64,000 nucleotides of DNA, from contig JAUEDM010000007.1 of NCBI GenBank assembly GCA_033439685.1, forward strand, positions 2,842,501-2,906,500, given 5' to 3'. Shown here piece after piece: positions 22,967-35,066 of this stretch. A program made the translations under genes and the position numbers. The stretch comes from Apodospora peruviana (Eukaryota; Ascomycota; Sordariomycetes; Sordariales; Lasiosphaeriaceae). The notes under the pieces were generated by a model. That model was not told the DNA's origin, ran no database searches, and saw only the letters and a program-made list of their open reading frames with translations. Positions within the stretch are counted from its first letter, which is position 1. Every line of letters starts with the position of its first letter.

Positions 22967-24871
22967 ATGTCTGATATAACCAAGGTCGAGTTTCTCATCA
23001 TCGGCGCCGGCCCGGCAGGCGCATCATTGGCTTGCTTTCTTGGCCAGAATGGTAAGATACCTGTCCCTTCAGATGCGCACTCAAAAGGGTCTGGCATACT
23101 AACATCAAAGACAGGCTTGAAAGGCATCATGATATCCTCCGCCCCCGGAACGGCAGACACTCCCCGAGCACATCTCATAAACCCCTTCACGGTTGAATGC
23201 CTCGCAGACATCGGCCTAGATGAAGACGTCCGCCGTCTAGCCACAACAAACACATCCTTCCGCTCCATCCGCTGGGCGCAGAGCATGGCTGGAACGGAAT
23301 ACGGCAGAGTCCTCTACTGGGGCGGACACCCAGATACAGCGAGAGACACAGCCACCGCCTCGCCCTACGACTGGTGCGACCTCCCACAACCACACATGGA
23401 ACCGCTATTAGTCAAATACGCCTCCCATAACGGCTTCGACGTGCGCTTCAACACGAAACTCATCTCTCTCTCGTCCACCCCCACCAGCGCAGTGATATGC
23501 ACCCTTCACGACCTGACAACAGGCCACGTCTACCGCCTCCAGACCAAATTCCTTTTTGGAGCAGACGGCGGCCGCAGCTCCGTGGCCCGGTCCTTCGGGT
23601 TCACATTCAACAAACAGCCTTCCCAAGGCACAGCGTGCAACATTCTGTTTAGGGCAGACCTAACTCATGTGATGACCGACGGCGCGAACCGCTCCGCACA
23701 ACTGCACGGCATCGCGAACCCTGTTGTGAAAGGTGGACCTGGCCAATGTCCAACGATAAGGATGGTCCGCCCGTTCAAGGAATGGCTGCTCGTTACGCTC
23801 GCTCTTGGGGTAACGGGTAACCCCTTCTCGACACTCGGACCACAGACTCCGGGTCTGGTCGAGTATATCAAGCAACTAATTGGCGATGAGACGGTTGACG
23901 TCACTATTCTGAGGGTTGATCCCTGGGCGATCCGCGAAACAGTCGCGGAGCGGTACTCTAATCCTGAAAAGGGAAATGTGTTTCTCTTGGGAGACGCAGC
24001 GCACCTGCACCCGCCTACCTACGGGCTGGGGAGTAATACGTGTGTTCAGGACGCGTATAACCTTGCCTGGAAAGTCGCTTACGTTGCGAAGGGTTGGGCT
24101 GGCCCGGGACTATTGGAGTCATATACGATCGAGAGGCAGCCTGTGGGCGCGAAGATTGTGAAGGAGAGCAACGAGATTATAAGACGGATTGGGGAGGTCT
24201 GGCAGGCTCTTGGTACGATTAGTGAGAGTGAGACTCCGGAGGAGGGTGTTAAGCAGATTGGTGAGCTATCACAGCCGACTGTCGAAGGCGAGCAGAGGAG
24301 GAGGTTATTGCATGACGCGCTTGAGGGGATGCGGAAAGAGGGCGAGTCTCTGGGGATTACGATGAATCAGTGGTATGACTCCGGCAGCGCAGTGTATTTG
24401 GCGGATGAGACGCAACCTCGACCGACTGTGGATGGGGATGAGAATATCAGGCCGCTGATTAGCACGTACCCCGGGATGCGGCTGCCGCATGCTTGGCTCG
24501 ATGTTCCGTCAAGACGGAAGGAGATCTCGACGCAGCATCTTGCTGGCCATGGGGCATTTTGTTTGTTCATCGGACATGGAGGAGGAGGCTGGCGGGCGGC
24601 TGCGGGTGAGATCACGAAAGAGACGGGGATTCCGATTAGAGTGTATGGGGTTGGCGCTGGGCTGGATTATCATGATGTTTATCGCGAGTGGCGGAAGCGC
24701 CGCGAGGTGGAGGAGGAAGGGTGTGTGCTTGTCAGGCCGGATCGGTTTGTTGCGTGGCGGTCGATGAGGATCGTTGGGGATTGTACGGGAAAGTTGCGGC
24801 AAGTGTTGGATGGTGTGCTCTCTCGAGAGGAGACGCATACTGATAGGAGGCCGAGGGAGAGTAGGCTGTGA
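22967..24871 (+). CDS. FAD-dependent phenol-type monooxygenase
   Basis: Two exons, 22967-23051 and 23115-24871, give 613 residues. The 63-nt intron (GTAAGA..AGACAG) is a multiple of three without a stop, so a naive ORF reads through it. Splicing gives FLIIGAGPAGASLACFLGQN (about residues 9-28) followed by GLKGIMISS. The FAD-binding DG block FLFGADGGRSSVARSFG and the second FAD block GNVFLLGDAAHLHPPTYGLG are both intact, with DAYNLAWKVA after them. The C-terminal 150 residues look like the thioredoxin-like domain of phenol or 2,4-dichlorophenol hydroxylase relatives, ending with VRPDRFVAWRS. The likely role is NADPH-dependent hydroxylation of an aromatic compound; the substrate is not determinable. 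Confidence 0.92.
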   Translation: MSDITKVEFLIIGAGPAGASLACFLGQNGKIPVPSDAHSKGSGILTSKTGLKGIMISSAPGTADTPRAHLINPFTVECLADIGLDEDVRRLATTNTSFRSIRWAQSMAGTEYGRVLYWGGHPDTARDTATASPYDWCDLPQPHMEPLLVKYASHNGFDVRFNTKLISLSSTPTSAVICTLHDLTTGHVYRLQTKFLFGADGGRSSVARSFGFTFNKQPSQGTACNILFRADLTHVMTDGANRSAQLHGIANPVVKGGPGQCPTIRMVRPFKEWLLVTLALGVTGNPFSTLGPQTPGLVEYIKQLIGDETVDVTILRVDPWAIRETVAERYSNPEKGNVFLLGDAAHLHPPTYGLGSNTCVQDAYNLAWKVAYVAKGWAGPGLLESYTIERQPVGAKIVKESNEIIRRIGEVWQALGTISESETPEEGVKQIGELSQPTVEGEQRRRLLHDALEGMRKEGESLGITMNQWYDSGSAVYLADETQPRPTVDGDENIRPLISTYPGMRLPHAWLDVPSRRKEISTQHLAGHGAFCLFIGHGGGGWRAAAGEITKETGIPIRVYGVGAGLDYHDVYREWRKRREVEEEGCVLVRPDRFVAWRSMRIVGDCTGKLRQVLDGVLSREETHTDRRPRESRL

Positions 24872-25656
24872 CGGAGGTGCCTTTCTTCATAATGCCATCC
24901 ATCCCGTGGATGATGACCACGCGCGACAGGTCCGGCGCCGAGTGGAACTCGACCGCCAGAAGACGGTTGTCCGGTGCCGCGTTGCTTCCTCGGCCCGCAG
25001 CGACCCGTCGTCTGGCCATGGCTGTGGGATCCTAACAATATATTCATCAGTCATATGCGAATATACATTACAGGCAAAGCAACTCTTTTCTATTCGTTCA
25101 AATATTGGCCATGCTCACTTAATCCAATTTGTGTATGTCGGCGTAGGTGACAAAGCCGAGTCTGCATTCTGGCCAATGTCCTTCTTAACGGCTACCTAGG
25201 TAGGTATCGTTTGCCGAGTGGTGTTACACCAAATGCGTGTGTAATCAACTGTCATTGAGTCTGACACCGAGTTCGATGATCAGACGTTGTGTAAACACAA
25301 CCTTCTTCCAGACCACCGACCACAACAATGCAACCGCGAGACACGAGGCTGTTGCCTCCTCGACCCTTTCCACAAGCACAGCTTCACCAGAAGTGCACCG
25401 GATCTGAGATATCTCTTTTGCTAAGTACGTCGAGACTTACGAGCCAACCGCACGAGCGAAGAACATCAACAACAAGCGGCGGATAGGGTACTAAGGCACC
25501 TCAATGCTATTCGTCAGAAAACTCGGAGACGGTGAGAGAATATAAAATTCATTGATCACAACTTCAAGATGCTCATAAAGAATCCATCACGTAATAACAA
25601 CTCCTTGATCAGCTGCAATCTGGACTTCAATGTCGAACATCCATATTCTTTTCCGC

Positions 25657-25691
<35 letters not shown>

Positions 25692-26605
25692 TACCTAAGA
25701 AGTCCGAGTACGAGTTTGGTCCTGGTCGGACTTTAAGACAGTCACATTCAGCTGGTGTCAAAGTTCAAACTGAGTGCATCACTCCGTCATTCATCCTTCC
25801 TCATATAAGGTATTCACCGACGTCAAAATCGTACCATCTTCAGTTCCCCCCATTTCTTCTCTCTGCCAGAAACTCAGACCCATGGTGTCAATCAAGGTGG
25901 CTCAGGTCTTGGTGCAGATCCGAAACGGTCAGTGTATGCGGCGCTGCAAGCCCCGTATTTTGATTCCATCCCTGGCTTTGTCGTTTCGACTTGCCCGAGC
26001 TAATTGCTCTCCAACCAATTGGAGTGAGGAAAGGAAGCGGCCAGCCAATCATGTGTAGCCGTGGAATCCTTGTCAGAGCTCGAACGCTGTCTTGGCAATG
26101 TCAGACCTTAACAAAACGGCCCGCTTGGGTCACTACCCCAGATGAAGAAATTCCGCGCATTATGTCAGCTAACGGGTTTCAACTGCCTGCTCAATTCTCC
26201 GTACCGGTCCTACCTAACAGCAAATCTGGCGGGAGGACGGTGATCCTTAATGTGCCAACCCCTATCATGATCGACGGATGTGAGACCAGGACCCTGACTG
26301 ACCGTCACCTAAACCTGGATTTCGGTGCTTGTCTTGGGCTGGAATCAGCTGCAGCCAATCATTTCGGACCGGGGATAGTCTCACGATGATTTTGTCCAAG
26401 AGGTCTAAATAAAGACGTTTTCTCTTTCACTCTTTCTGGTGCTCGTTTCTTGTTCTGCACGTTCAATTCACCCTCAGTCTTTCCTTTACCACCCTTTTTT
26501 CGGTCTTTCAGTTCAGTTGTTCATTTTTTGTCGCAACAAACCGGTTGACCCGGATTCCTTCTTCCCTTCTACGGATTGTCTAAATAGTAACACATTCTTT
26601 CAACG
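24872..26605. other. Intergenic region with TA microsatellite
   Basis: No confident gene. A minus-strand frame over 24880-25019 (reading NRLLAVEFHSAPDLSRVVII) looks somewhat protein-like, but it continues as the shadow of the monooxygenase and has no identifiable family. The promoter of the secreted-protein gene lies at the right end, where a pyrimidine-rich leader (about 26410-26600) precedes the ATG. Confidence 0.5.
25658..25688. repeat. TA dinucleotide microsatellite
   Basis: About 15 uninterrupted TA units lie in non-coding DNA. Confidence 0.95.
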
Positions 26606-27894
26606 ATGAAATCTCAATATCTTCTCACGGCACTCCTCGCAGCAGCGGGCCTTAGCGAGGGTGCCTCTTTGGACGTCTCCGCAGACAGTCGCGTGATCTC
26701 AAGGCAAGGCAAAGGAGGCCAGCGTGGTGGCGGACGCGGTGGACAGCAGGGCGGTGGACAGCAGGGCGGTGGACAGCAAGGTGGTGGGCAGCAGCAAGGC
26801 AATGCCGGACAGCAAAATGGTGGAGCTGGAGGTGGACAGCAAGGCAACGGCGGCAATGCCGGCAACGCAGCAACCTGCCTCAACCCGGCCAACATCCAGC
26901 TCGCCAGCACCTTGACGGGCCAAGAGCCCGGCACAGCCGGAGTCAAGGCCGGCCAGGCACCCTCCGAGACGTAAGTCCTTCCCTCTCATCCCTTACCAGG
27001 CTGTATACTGACCGTCGAACAAGCGACCCAAACAAGGCAAACTTCATCAACTTCTGCGCCAACTCCGGCCTGCCCCTGACAAACGGCACCCAAATCGAAA
27101 CAGGGTCATGCAACCCAATTCCAATGGGCAAGATCCCGAAGCTGACCAACATGATCTCGGCAATGATCAACAACCCGCTGCCAGGCGACAAGATCCCGGC
27201 CGACACAAACTTCAACATCGTCGTGCAGACCTCCCACCTGAAGGCCGGGTTCTTCACCAACCCCACGACAAACTACTACACGGCACCGCAAAATCTCGAC
27301 GGCAACGGCGACATCATCGGGCATTGCCACGTCACCGTCCAAGAGATTGGATCACTCAGGTCTACAACCCCGCCGGACCCGACTAAATTCGCTTTCTTCA
27401 AGGGTATCGATGATGACGGAAACGGCCAGGGTTTGTTGACCGCTGTTGTCGATGGTGGTCTCGCTGCCGGGTTCTACCGTGTGTGCACGATGATCGCTGC
27501 GCAGAATCACCAGCCTGTTAATATGCCTGTTGCGCAGCGCGGCGCGCAGGACGATTGTACCAAGTTTGAGGTTGTTGCTGCTGGTGGTAACGGCGGTGGT
27601 GCCGGTGGCAATGGTGGTGCTGGTGCTGGTGCAGGAGGAAAGGGGAAGACGGGCAATGGAAAGAACCGGCCTGATAAGAATGCTGTCAGTAACCAGGGCG
27701 CCGACGAAGGGCTGATGAATGGCGGTAAGGGTGCCGGTGCTGGTGCTGCTGCCGGTGGTGCTACCAATGGTGCTGCCAATGGCAACAACAACAATGCCGG
27801 CGGCGGTGCCGCTGCTGGTGGTGCTGCTGGAGGTGGTGCGGGTGGTGCTGGTGGTGGTGCTGCCAATGGTGGTGCTGCCAATGGTGGTGGGCAG

Positions 27895-27926
<32 letters not shown>

Positions 27927-28242
27927 CGGCGGCGGCGGTGGTGCTGCCGGTGGTGCTGCTGCCGATGCTACCGTTAGTGTTACTGATGCCGCTTCCGCTG
28001 GTCCTGCTGCTACTGCTACCGTGACCGCTAGTGCTGCCGATGGTGGTGCCACTGGTGCTGCTGGCGATGCTGCCGGTGGCGCGGCCGGTGGTGCTGCTGG
28101 TGGTGCTGCAGGAGGTAACGGTACTGCTGCTGGTGGAAAAGGAGGTAAGACCCAATCTGGCGGTGGACGTTTTGGGAAGGGTAGTCAACGTTTTGGAGGT
28201 CAACGGGGTGGTCAACGTGGAGGTCGAGGAGGCCGTGCCTAA
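26606..28242 (+). CDS. Secreted conserved fungal protein with Gly/Gln/Asn-rich and RGG-type tails
   Basis: Two exons, 26606-26970 and 27024-28242 (53-nt intron), give 527 residues. Residues 1-19 form a signal peptide (MKSQYLLTALLAAAGLSEG). A Gly/Gln/Arg repeat region (GGQRGGGRGGQQGGG type) runs to about residue 85. The central region of about 200 residues, from TCLNPANIQLASTLTG through FINFCANSGLPLTNGTQ, GFFTNPTTNYYTAPQ and GHCHVTVQEIG to QRGAQDDCTKFEV, matches a conserved fungal secreted family of unknown function. It contains several cysteines and a CHVTVQ motif. The last 215 residues are Gly/Ala/Asn/Thr low complexity with a run of 11 Asn (codons AAC), ending in an RGG-rich basic tail. No GPI signal is present. 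A cell-wall or extracellular matrix role is inference. Confidence 0.85.
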
Positions 28243-30395
28243 AGTGGTCCTCAGAGCGGTAACACTGGGTGGTGGCCGAGCTGCTGATCTCAACGCTCGC
28301 CAAGCAAACGGCGCTGACGGGAATGCCAATGATAGCCCCGGCGGATCAGAATGCTGACGCCGGCGCCGGTCAGTTATTGCCTGGCAACGGAGACAAGCGG
28401 AAGAGGGTAGTCCCGGCACCGGAGCACCAAGTTCAGGGCGAGGAGATGATCGTGCCTTTATGGCAGTGTTTATAGATGTATCCAACAGGCTGGGGGTTAT
28501 GGGGTCAGTAGCAGTACTTTTTATCTTCTTGTAATTCATTTTCTTTCGCCGTTGAAACATCGTAGGCTTGAGTTCTCTCTATACTGTGATCGACGTACAA
28601 ACAGGTGATACCGACTGACCCGGATCTTGGCGACACCGTTTCCGACTCGGCAGGTGATATTGGTACTCTTGAAGACCTATTACCTAATAGAGTGAGATAC
28701 TGTTGGTAGCGACTCCTTAGCGGAATATTACCGTCGAGTTGAGACCTGAATATGGTTATTGCTGAACTGGAATCACTTCGAAAATTGTGGCACGGAGAAA
28801 TGAGAGCCGGCTTTCCATGACCAATGGGAAGATGGAGATGATCTCGTCAACCGATGGCGAGTGTCGGTCCGAATGTGAGGCAGCTAGTGGCGATGCCAAC
28901 GAGTCTGTGCCCAGTCTCGCTTCCAAGAAGAAAAGGCACACCTAACAATACCTAAGCCATCAGACAACGGCAAGAATTCGGAAAATTCCGAAGGAAAAGG
29001 AAGAGGTTCCTTTAGGACTATAGACCTTTTGATCAAGCCCTAGAGTCATCTGAAGAAGTGGTGAATAGACACGAGGTTGCAATTCCGGTGTATGTCGCTT
29101 GATTTATGTTGTCAAAAGACCACTCTTCGTGTGTCTGTTTGCGTGCCAGTCTCGACTTCCGATCCATCCCGTCTCTCCACGGACGCGTTGAGGTGGTCCA
29201 AGTCAATCTTCACTGCCTTGCGCGTCTGCTTTGCCTTTGCCTCGCCGTACGGGTTATTTGCCTCCGCCATTCCCGTGTCTTTGCATTGACGAGTTATGAG
29301 TGATGACATCGCGATCCAAGCCCTCTGGGCACCTTCAGATCATTGCTGACATGATTCCCACGCAAACTTGCGGCGTTTCGTTGCTACAGTTCGTGCTGCG
29401 CCGCACCTTGCGCCTCCGCATGCACATTCTCCGATGTGATTGTCTGGACCAGATCGTTGGAATACCTGGCGTTTCACCAACCATGCGCTAAAGCCGAGCG
29501 AGTTAATGCGTCCAGAACAACGCAGAAAAGAACGTGGGTGCTGTGCCACTCAACCCCTGAGCAAACAGCACACCCCGTGAGCTGGAGAAATCCTTTCGCC
29601 TGGAGAACGCTTCTTGGCAGGCCGGGGGACGTCGCGCGGATGTTGTTCCTAGCGTGATTCGTAGCATCTGCCGAGAGGTTGTTGACTTGGTACCGACGAG
29701 TGAGGACGAGGGAGAATTCTGGGTCGTCGCTGCGCCGCAATAAAGAACGTCAAGCGAAGGAAATCAAGGCATCGCGGGTAAATAAAGACTTGCGCGGAGT
29801 CCACCAAAACGCCTAGGAGTTATTGAGGAAATTATTGGCAAACATTTTCTCTGTCAAGGAGAAAGGGATAAATCAAGGCAGAGGAGAAGACAGAACAAGA
29901 GGCAGCTGGAGAGAAGCGTCAAACAGAGGATTGACAAAACCAGCTTGTCGCGCTAGCAGACATTGGAACACTGATCGAAGGTCCCCCTCACGACACCCCT
30001 CCAGGCCTCCGCGGCTGCCCGGGCCGTGGTTTTTGCGCTGCCTATTCCGTAGGACTAAGTCCAGCAGCTTCCAGTGGTCGATGGGCGCCGATGAAACCAC
30101 GAAATTACGGACGACCCGCTGTAGAGTGCAACACTATGCAAAAATACTGCGCCTCAGCCCTGCGAACCCTCCGAACCCCTGCCATCAGTCCAAACGTCGG
30201 CACCGAAGAACCAAAAGTCCTTCACGAAAGCGGAATGGCGTGCAAAGGGTCTACGGTAGATCTCATAAGCGATGGAGCAGTCCCAGTCCCAAATCTCGCC
30301 CGATGGCACTCTTCGATCCTTCAAGTCTTTTCGACAAAGACAACAAAGTCGACTCCTTCATGTTCAAGTGCTGGCACTGAGCTGACCGAGACTCC
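28243..30395. other. Intergenic region of 2.15 kb
   Basis: No recognisable gene. Frames such as 29823-30380 (plus) have no known domain and no clear splice partners. The stretch before 30396 presumably holds the promoter and leader of the large membrane protein. Confidence 0.5.
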
Positions 30396-33300
30396 ATGGA
30401 GCCTGTCTCGAGATGGCCAGTCCCATGGCCGACTATGAGAGCCAAAAGCGGCCCTGCCAGCTCGCCCACAGGATCAGGTGCTGATCATGCGCTGGACTAC
30501 AAGCCGGCCTCGCTGAGATGGCCGCTCCTCGTCTTCCTCGGTCTCTACATTGCCGGCCTCATCGCCGGCGTCGAATACGGATGTCGCGTGTTTCCAGCCG
30601 AGACCGACCGGGACGAGGTCCCCATGGCGAGCGACTCCGCTGCACCCTACGATTCTTCCAAGCCGCCGAGTTTCCTTCCGACCGGTCTGTTAGACGGACC
30701 TCTGGTCAACGCACGACAGATCTCGACGCCAACCGCGACGCCAACACCCACTCCAGCCAGTGGGGTGAGGGTACGAACGATAACACTGCCGCGGACGGAA
30801 TGGAAAGGGAGAATATATCGACGCGGAAAACAAATAGCGCCACGGTATCCGCCACATCACGTCGAGGACCCAGAGAATTTTGACTGGGACAACTGGGACG
30901 GATGGGACGACTTTCCCGATCCGGGACCAGTCATCATCGGTGACTCGTTGACTTCGGCAAGGGAGCTACTCCCGATGATGAACATTACAGAGCCGGTCGC
31001 CAAATTCGAGAAGAAGGTCGCTGTCGGGAACACAACGGCCGGGTTCGCAGATGCCGTCGCTTACCCGCCCCTGAACGCAACAGTCGGCCTCAACAACACC
31101 CAACCAGGCGGCCTCAACAACACCCAACCAGGCGGCTTCAACGACACCCAACCGTTACCGACCTTCAACAGCTCCCAACCCGAGAGTTTCAACCAATCCC
31201 ACTTGCTTCAACACTCTCGGTTTAGGTATCGTCACAGGAGCCTGCGGAAGCCGGCAAAGCCAATGGGCAAAAGAGTTCTCGATCCGTCGCGGTACGGCCA
31301 GCTCAGCGGCCCGACCCAGCTAGTCATCTTGACTCTACAGTGGTGGCCCGAGACCACAAAAGGCGAGTCCATGATCAACTATTTTCCTGACAACGATCAG
31401 GGTGTGCAGGAGATCCTCGCGCTAGAAAAGGAGCCGTGCCGAATCACGTGCGACGGCCCAGCCATGGTCTTTCATGACGACCCCTGCTGGCAGCAGTGGC
31501 TCACTTTATCGTACGCGGAAGAAGTCACCCGTGTCCAAAGAGGCCTAGGCTGGGGGACACTCCAAACATACGACCACAAGCTCGGCACAATTCCGTGTTC
31601 GGATGTCAACAGGCCCGTTGATAACGCCCCGTGGGTTGCCGGCACGCCCGCAGGCGGCAAGCCTGGCAGTGGCAGCGGTGGAAGCGGTGGCAGTGGTGGC
31701 AGTGGTGGCAGTGGTGGTAACGGTGGCAGCGGCGGAGGCAGCGGCGGAGGCAGCGGAGGCAGCGGCGGAGGCAGCGTTGGCGGACCCTTCGACGATCCAG
31801 ACCGGGACAACGGCTTCAACGACCCCAAACAGCCGCGCGTGACGCTCACGCTCCGCGACAGCCGGGGTAACCCGACCCAAACAATGACGGCTGGCTTGCC
31901 TACTGGCGAGGTTACGCTGCTCAACCCCCAGGGCGACGCCACGGGCTTCGTTCCAGTGTCATATCTCACCCTAACAAACGCAAAGGGCGTGCCAACCGCT
32001 ACCATCCCAGCAGAGATTACCACCCTGCTAGACTCGAACGGCGTCCCGACTGCAACAAGCACAAAGCTCTATGGCCCCGGGTTCTCAGGGATCGCGCTCG
32101 ACCCGACCCTGACAACAATCACCCTAAGAGACGCAGCCGGGAACCCAACCTCGACCATCACAGCTGAACTGCTCACCCTCACCGACGGCAACGGACGTGC
32201 GACCGCTACGGTACCAGCACGCTTGATCACCCTGCTAGACTGGGCAGGCCAACCTACGGCAACCGTGCCCGCAACAATGTTAACTCTCTACGACTCCAAC
32301 GGAGTGCCAACAGCAACCATGGCGAGACCGGTAAACACCAAAGGCCCCTCGGTGCTCCAATCCGCCCTCCAGAACAACATAGCACCGCCAAACCCGGCGC
32401 AGGAATCAACCCTCACGCTCCTGGACAGTAACGGCGCGCCGACAGAGACGATCACAGTCGGCCCGGCCATCACGCTACCGTCCGCTACTCTCACCTTGAA
32501 AGACGCAAACGGCGTCCCAACAGCCACCGTTACCGTCTCAGCAGACTTTGTCCCATCCGTGCCGGAGGACATTGTCCCTGGCCGGCAGTCAGACAGCACA
32601 TTTCACCCCATCTCGGCGAACGAGTACACACTTGTCTCTGTCCTTCCCGTCCTGCTGGTTATACCGATTTCTATCCTCGCGCAGATGATTACTTCTGATC
32701 TGAGGGCATTATTGCCTTTCCATGCTTTGCTTGGACGCAACGGAGCACCGGCGACGCAGAGTCTGTGTATGCCTACCTCTGGGGTGGCGGGTTACATCAA
32801 CAGCCTGCGACTATTGATCCAGTTCCGTGAACCGTTATCCTTCTTGGGCGATGGCCTCATTTTTTTGAGCGCTATAGTGACGACGCTGTCCTCAGAAGCG
32901 GTTGGTATCAAACTATACGGTGCGTGCAAGATTGATAACTTTTATGGCTGTCGGATGGGCATAGCAGTATTTCTTGCTCCCGCACGGGCACTTGAGGGCC
33001 TCCTGGGTGGATGTCTGGTTGTCGTTATACTCATGGGGTACTTTCTAAGTAAATGGAGGACGGGGGTGCGCAGCGAGCCTGGAAGTATAGCTGCTACTGC
33101 TGGACTGATGCAAGATGCTGAAGTCAGGGGACTGATAAGTACGGCTATAAGAAGAGAGACGGATAAACGGAAGGGACATGTCAAGGAGAGCGAGATCATT
33201 ACTTCATTACAGGGCAAGAGATTTGCGTTGGGGTGGAACACAAACGAGTCTGAAGATGGGGGGAAGGAATACGGCATCGTGTGCCATAACGAACGAGCCA

Positions 33301-34191
33301 GTGTGCTTGCTAGACACGCGGCGGGAGAGATGAAAGGGCGCACGTTCTCACGGAAAATATCGGGCTTGACGACACAAACGACCTCTGCTGTCAATGCAGC
33401 CCTGCCGGACTGGCTTACTCAACTACAGCCTCGCACCGAAAGGTTTCTCGTCGATGGTGGTGGGCTACTGTTCATGGCCGGCTTGCTTATCTTGATCCTG
33501 TATTACAACTTGACCCATCTGGATACCCCCTTTGAGCGGTTCATGGACCACCAAGGGTTCGGTGTGAACCTCTTGTTCACGGGGTTCGGTGTGCTGCTGT
33601 CGTTTTTCTGGGATTATTATTACTCCCGTAAGTCCCCTCATCCCCAATCTATCCAAACAATGATACTAATATGATGGGATAGGAATCGCAATGATGGAAC
33701 CTTTCAGGCAGATGGCGCAGAAACCGCGGCCCGCGCACACCTCTGTACTGGTCAGCCCGCCGACAATGGTCGTGACGGGCATCGCCGGCGCAGTGGTCAG
33801 ACGAGAGGTGTTCGTGACCATCGTGGCGCTGGCGACTATTATTTCAAAGTTGACACCTACGCTGCTGAACGGGATCCCGTTTACGCCCGCGCAGACGTGG
33901 ACTATGCATTCCATTTATGCGTGGAGCACTGTTGGTAGTTTATCGTTTATGATGCTGGTGCTAACGTACGGGATTCTGTTTGTCAAGTATCCGTACATGC
34001 CTGTTGACCCGGGGAGTCTGGCGGGCAGGATGTACTATGTTTGTGATAGTAGTATCGTGCGGGATTTTAGCGGGATTGCGGTGTTGGATGGGAAGGAGTA
34101 TAGACGAGGACTGCGTGAGGACAAGAGATATCGGTTTGGGAGGATGGTTGGGGTTTCTGGGGAGACTAGGATTGGGGTTTCTTCAGGATAA
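30396..34191 (+). CDS. Large fungal membrane protein of the DUF3433 type with extracellular repeats
   Basis: Two exons, 30396-33627 and 33683-34191, give 1246 residues; the 55-nt intron has a ctaat branch-like site. A hydrophobic segment at about residues 41-63 (SLRWPLLVFLGLYIAGLIAG) follows the family hallmark YKPxSLRWP. Then come a long Ser/Thr/Asn-rich region with three similar (G)LNNTQPG units (about 227-250) and a Gly-Ser linker (about 422-462). Ten degenerate copies of a LxDxNGxPTATxxA repeat span about residues 482-722. The C-terminal half has several membrane segments: TLVSVLPVLLVIPISILAQM, FLGDGLIFLSAIVTTL, ALEGLLGGCLVVVILMGYFL, LLFMAGLLILILYYNL and VNLLFTGFGVLLSFFW, and one or two more after the intron. 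The order fits DUF3433-containing proteins; function is unknown. A broken relative lies at 62-64 kb. Confidence 0.88.
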
Positions 34192-35066
34192 GAGGTTATA
34201 TATGTTTCGAAAGGGGTCTTACAGGATACCATTAGATTTCTAGTATTTTTATTTTTTAGTTGAGGTATAATTTCTTTTTGGCACACAGCTGATAGATCGT
34301 CGATGATGATTACACGATCGCAATTAGATAAAGACCTACCATATTTTAGAACACTAGAGACTTTGCCTAGAAAACTTATACTCGTGTTAACTGCAGATAT
34401 ATTGTCACAATCCTGCGGTCATGACCGTGTTCGAAGGTAGATCTTTGCGGAATTGCGGTTCCTTGCCGTGTTCCTGAGCGTACATCCATCTGGCTCCATC
34501 TGGCGCAACTGTTCCAGAACTCCACGCACAAGCCACAATCTATCGCTCGTGTTGCGAAATAACAAATCCGGGAGTAGAAGCCACCCTCAAGTTTCTCTTA
34601 GATAAATTAGTCAAACATCCAGAAAGGACCCCGTGGTTGATGTCTGCTGGGGGAGTTACAGACTTGGTCAATCCGGACATGGATGGATCAGACCGCACAT
34701 ATCACTCGATCAGATAGATACGTCTGTGGTATACCACAACCGACTGTATTATTGGTCACCGGGATGATTGTGGTACACCTTGCCTAGTTCAAGTATACAT
34801 ATAACGTTACCCCATTGAAAATTCATAGTATGCTGGTGTTGTAGGAAGGAGACTTGGGGTTGAACGCCGAACTTGATGAGAAAAAAAAGAGGCCGATACG
34901 CCCTATGTGCATCAACAAAACTAAACCCATCTTCCATCAGGATACTTGAGAGAAAAACCATCCACCCCGGTATCTACTTATCAAGCAATACCCCCTTAGT
35001 TGCGGGCCATATGTCCATCTCCGTTTTTGTTCACTCCCCGTCCTGCCAATTCGTCGTACCCCTATC
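34192..35066. other. Intergenic region
   Basis: This is the convergent gap between the large membrane protein (+) and the small frameshifted gene (-). It is AT-rich at its left end. No gene is seen. Confidence 0.55.

Noticed and set aside
13713..24871. A secondary-metabolite biosynthetic cluster
   Set aside because: Several oxidoreductases and a Zn2Cys6 factor are present, but no backbone enzyme (PKS, NRPS, terpene cyclase) or dedicated exporter is seen among them.
24732..25019. Minus-strand frame reading NAAPDNRLLAVEFHSAPDLSR
   Set aside because: It mostly overlaps the end of the monooxygenase gene and has no family; the non-overlapping 140 bases are too short to support a gene.
27352..28560. 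A 402-codon minus-strand open frame over the Gly/Asn-rich gene
   Set aside because: It is the complement of GGT/GCT/AAC low-complexity repeats, giving Thr/Ser/Ile runs with no domain or signal; the plus-strand gene with signal peptide and conserved core explains the DNA.
31472..32062. Minus-strand 196-codon frame over the repeat region of the large membrane protein
   Set aside because: It is a shadow of the Gly-Ser and NGxPTAT repeats (Pro-Leu runs); no independent start or family.
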